Positions 14,969 to 16,080 of a DNA stretch of 16,080 nucleotides are shown piece after piece (positions within the stretch are counted from its first letter, which is position 1; every line of letters begins with the position of its first letter). The stretch is from CAYLZO01 sp964387775 (GTDB lineage Bacteria; Chloroflexota; Anaerolineae; JAAYZQ01). The translations under genes were made by a program, and so were the position numbers. The DNA is taken from the NCBI GenBank assembly GCA_964387775.1, contig CAYLZO010000115.1, forward strand, positions 1 through 16,080. Direction: 5' to 3'. The notes beneath the pieces are model-generated. The model saw only the letters and a list, made by a program, of their open reading frames with translations, was not told the DNA's origin and searched no databases.

Positions 14969-15870
14969 GATGACCTCCTCGAATGGTGCGGGCGCAGTTC
15001 GGCCCGCGACGAGATATAGATCCCGGCCAGGAGCACGATGCCCCCCATCAGCGTCGATACGGTGACCGCTTCATCGAGAATCAGGTAGGCCAGGATTCCT
15101 GAGCCGATGGGCTCGGCCAGGGTGACGATGGCCACGAACGTGGCCGATAGGTGGCGCAGCGCCCAGTTGAGCGTCGAGTGGCCGACGAGCTGGGGCACCA
15201 GGCCCAGGGCCAGCGTCCAGCCGTAGGCAGCCAGCGGGAAGCCAAACATCGGCTGGCGGCCGACCAAGACGATGACCAGCAGCGTGAGCGTCGCCACGCC
15301 ATAGACCGGGGCGATGTAGGCCGTCAGCGAGCGGTGGCCGCGCACCACCCGCCCGATCATCAGGTAGCCGGCCACAAAGACGGCGCCGGCCAGGGCCAGC
15401 AGGTCGCCCAGCAGTTGGTCCTGGCCCAGGCCGAAATCGCCCCAACTGATGACGACGCTGCCCACGGCGGCCAGGACGATGCCCAGCGACATCAGCGGGC
15501 CGGGCCGTTCGCGCAAGAAAAGCCAGGAGCCGAGCCCGACAAACACCGGCCCCATCGAGACCAGCACCACCGAGCTGGCCACCGACGTATAGGCCAGCGA
15601 GCCGATCCAGGTGGCAAAATGCAGGCCCAGGAACACGCCGGAGGCGGCCAGCAGGCCCACTTCCTGCCGGGAGAGGCCCCGGAGTTCGTCGCGGCGGGTG
15701 GCCCAGGCGTAGGGCAGCAGCACGGCCGAGGCAAAGATCAGGCGCCAGGCGGCGATGGACAGCGTCGGCATCCCTTCGGCCTGGGCGAAGCGGATCAGGA
15801 TCGACGCGAACGAGACGGCGGCGATGCCCATGCTCAAGCTGAGTAGCAGGCGGACGCGAGAAATTTCCAA
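14965..15870 (-). CDS. EamA/DMT-family drug/metabolite transporter
   Basis: About 301 residues with ten hydrophobic segments arranged as two five-helix EamA repeats. Repeat 1 runs from GIAAVSFASILIRFAQAEG through WRLIFASAVLLPYAW, FATWIGSLAYTSVASSVVLV and FLRERPG to LAAVGSVVIS. Repeat 2 runs from LLGDLLALAGAVFVAGYLMI to STLNWALRHLSATFVAIVTL and EPIGSGILAYLILDE. Members export or import small metabolites; the substrate is unknown. TTG 15870 has AGGGAG 6 nt upstream. A TTG at 15894 gives 309 residues but lies against the repeat and lacks a ribosome site, so I prefer 15870. It overlaps the zinc-ribbon gene downstream. The leader includes a REP-like element. Confidence 0.93.
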   Translation of the reverse strand: MEISRVRLLLSLSMGIAAVSFASILIRFAQAEGMPTLSIAAWRLIFASAVLLPYAWATRRDELRGLSRQEVGLLAASGVFLGLHFATWIGSLAYTSVASSVVLVSMGPVFVGLGSWLFLRERPGPLMSLGIVLAAVGSVVISWGDFGLGQDQLLGDLLALAGAVFVAGYLMIGRVVRGHRSLTAYIAPVYGVATLTLLVIVLVGRQPMFGFPLAAYGWTLALGLVPQLVGHSTLNWALRHLSATFVAIVTLAEPIGSGILAYLILDEAVTVSTLMGGIVLLAGIYISSRAELRPHHSRRSS

Positions 15871-15896
15871 TAATCGCTCCCTGTAATCATCCAACC

Positions 15897-16017
15897 GTCA
15901 TTGCGAGGAGCGAGCGCAGCGAGCGACGACGCAATCCCCGGTGGGCCAAAGGAAGCCTTTGGCCCTGCACCGCTGGAGATTGCTTCGGTCGCGAGCGCTC
16001 CCTCGCAATGACCGATC
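15897..16017. repeat. REP-like palindromic repeat (copy 2)
   Basis: The outer arms GTCATTGCGAGGAGCGAGCG (from 15898) and about 15977-16016, ending CCCTCGCAATGAC, are complementary with interruptions. The inner stem GGGCCAAAGG (15943-15952) and CCTTTGGCCC (15956-15965) is perfect with a 3-nt loop. It shares the ATTGCGAG/GCAATCCC core with 1164-1229. It falls in the predicted leader of the EamA-ribbon operon. Confidence 0.88.
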
Positions 16018-16041
16018 TGAGCGGTCAAGAACTGTGGGTCT

Positions 16042-16064
16042 ATTATACCAGGATTTCCTCCTGG
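16042..16064 (-). promoter_or_regulatory. Promoter of the EamA-zinc ribbon operon with adjacent palindrome
   Basis: On the minus strand, an extended -10 TGGTATAAT (hexamer 16042-16047). The -35 is weak (TTTTCT, 16065-16070, 17-bp spacer). The palindrome CCAGGA-N5-TCCTGG (16048-16064) directly adjoins the -10 and could be an operator. Confidence 0.6.
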
Positions 16065-16080
16065 AGAAAAGCGAGGCACA

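Overview
The window is about 65% GC and tightly packed, with short operons on both strands. It looks like a chromosomal segment from an anaerobic or facultative member of the Chloroflexota (Anaerolineae/Caldilineae type). This placement is an inference. It rests on the gene families present (iorAB, a general L-amino-acid aapJQMP transporter, DUF4342), on a GC-rich code with TTG/GTG starts, and on many different palindromic intergenic repeats. No rRNA, tRNA, integrase, transposase or CRISPR array was seen.

Layout, left to right. (1) 1-120, minus: the first 40 codons of mutL, possibly leaderless, divergent from a DUF4342 membrane protein (312-662) that ends at a good intrinsic terminator. (2) 735-1136: a 5'-truncated MFS transporter remnant, then a REP-like palindrome. 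(3) 1317-5286, plus: a promoter followed by iorA, iorB, a small PII-like protein and a CaCA-type cation antiporter. (4) 8737-5293, minus: a promoter, then a two-domain iron/thiamine/polyamine-class ABC permease, its ATPase and a YgjP-type zinc peptidase; no substrate-binding protein is linked. (5) 8878-13563, plus: a promoter with a perfect operator-like palindrome between -35 and -10, a leader of about 250 nt, then a complete amino-acid ABC importer (aapJ, aapQ, aapM, aapP). (6) 13564-13928: three stacked inverted repeats. (7) 13929-14753, plus: a TIM-barrel sugar-phosphate isomerase/epimerase-like protein, convergent with (8) 15870-14759, minus: an EamA/DMT transporter translationally coupled to a small zinc ribbon, expressed from a promoter at the right edge through a second REP-like element.

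Possible joint function (inference): AapJQMP imports amino acids. After transamination, IorAB would oxidise aryl-pyruvates to aryl-acetyl-CoA, CO2 and reduced ferredoxin. The PII-like protein, almost touching the antiporter gene, may regulate ion exchange. I found no clearly new multi-gene system. The best leads are the PII-like/antiporter pair, the aap operator and leader, and the heptamer-built hairpins placed inside operons at gene junctions.
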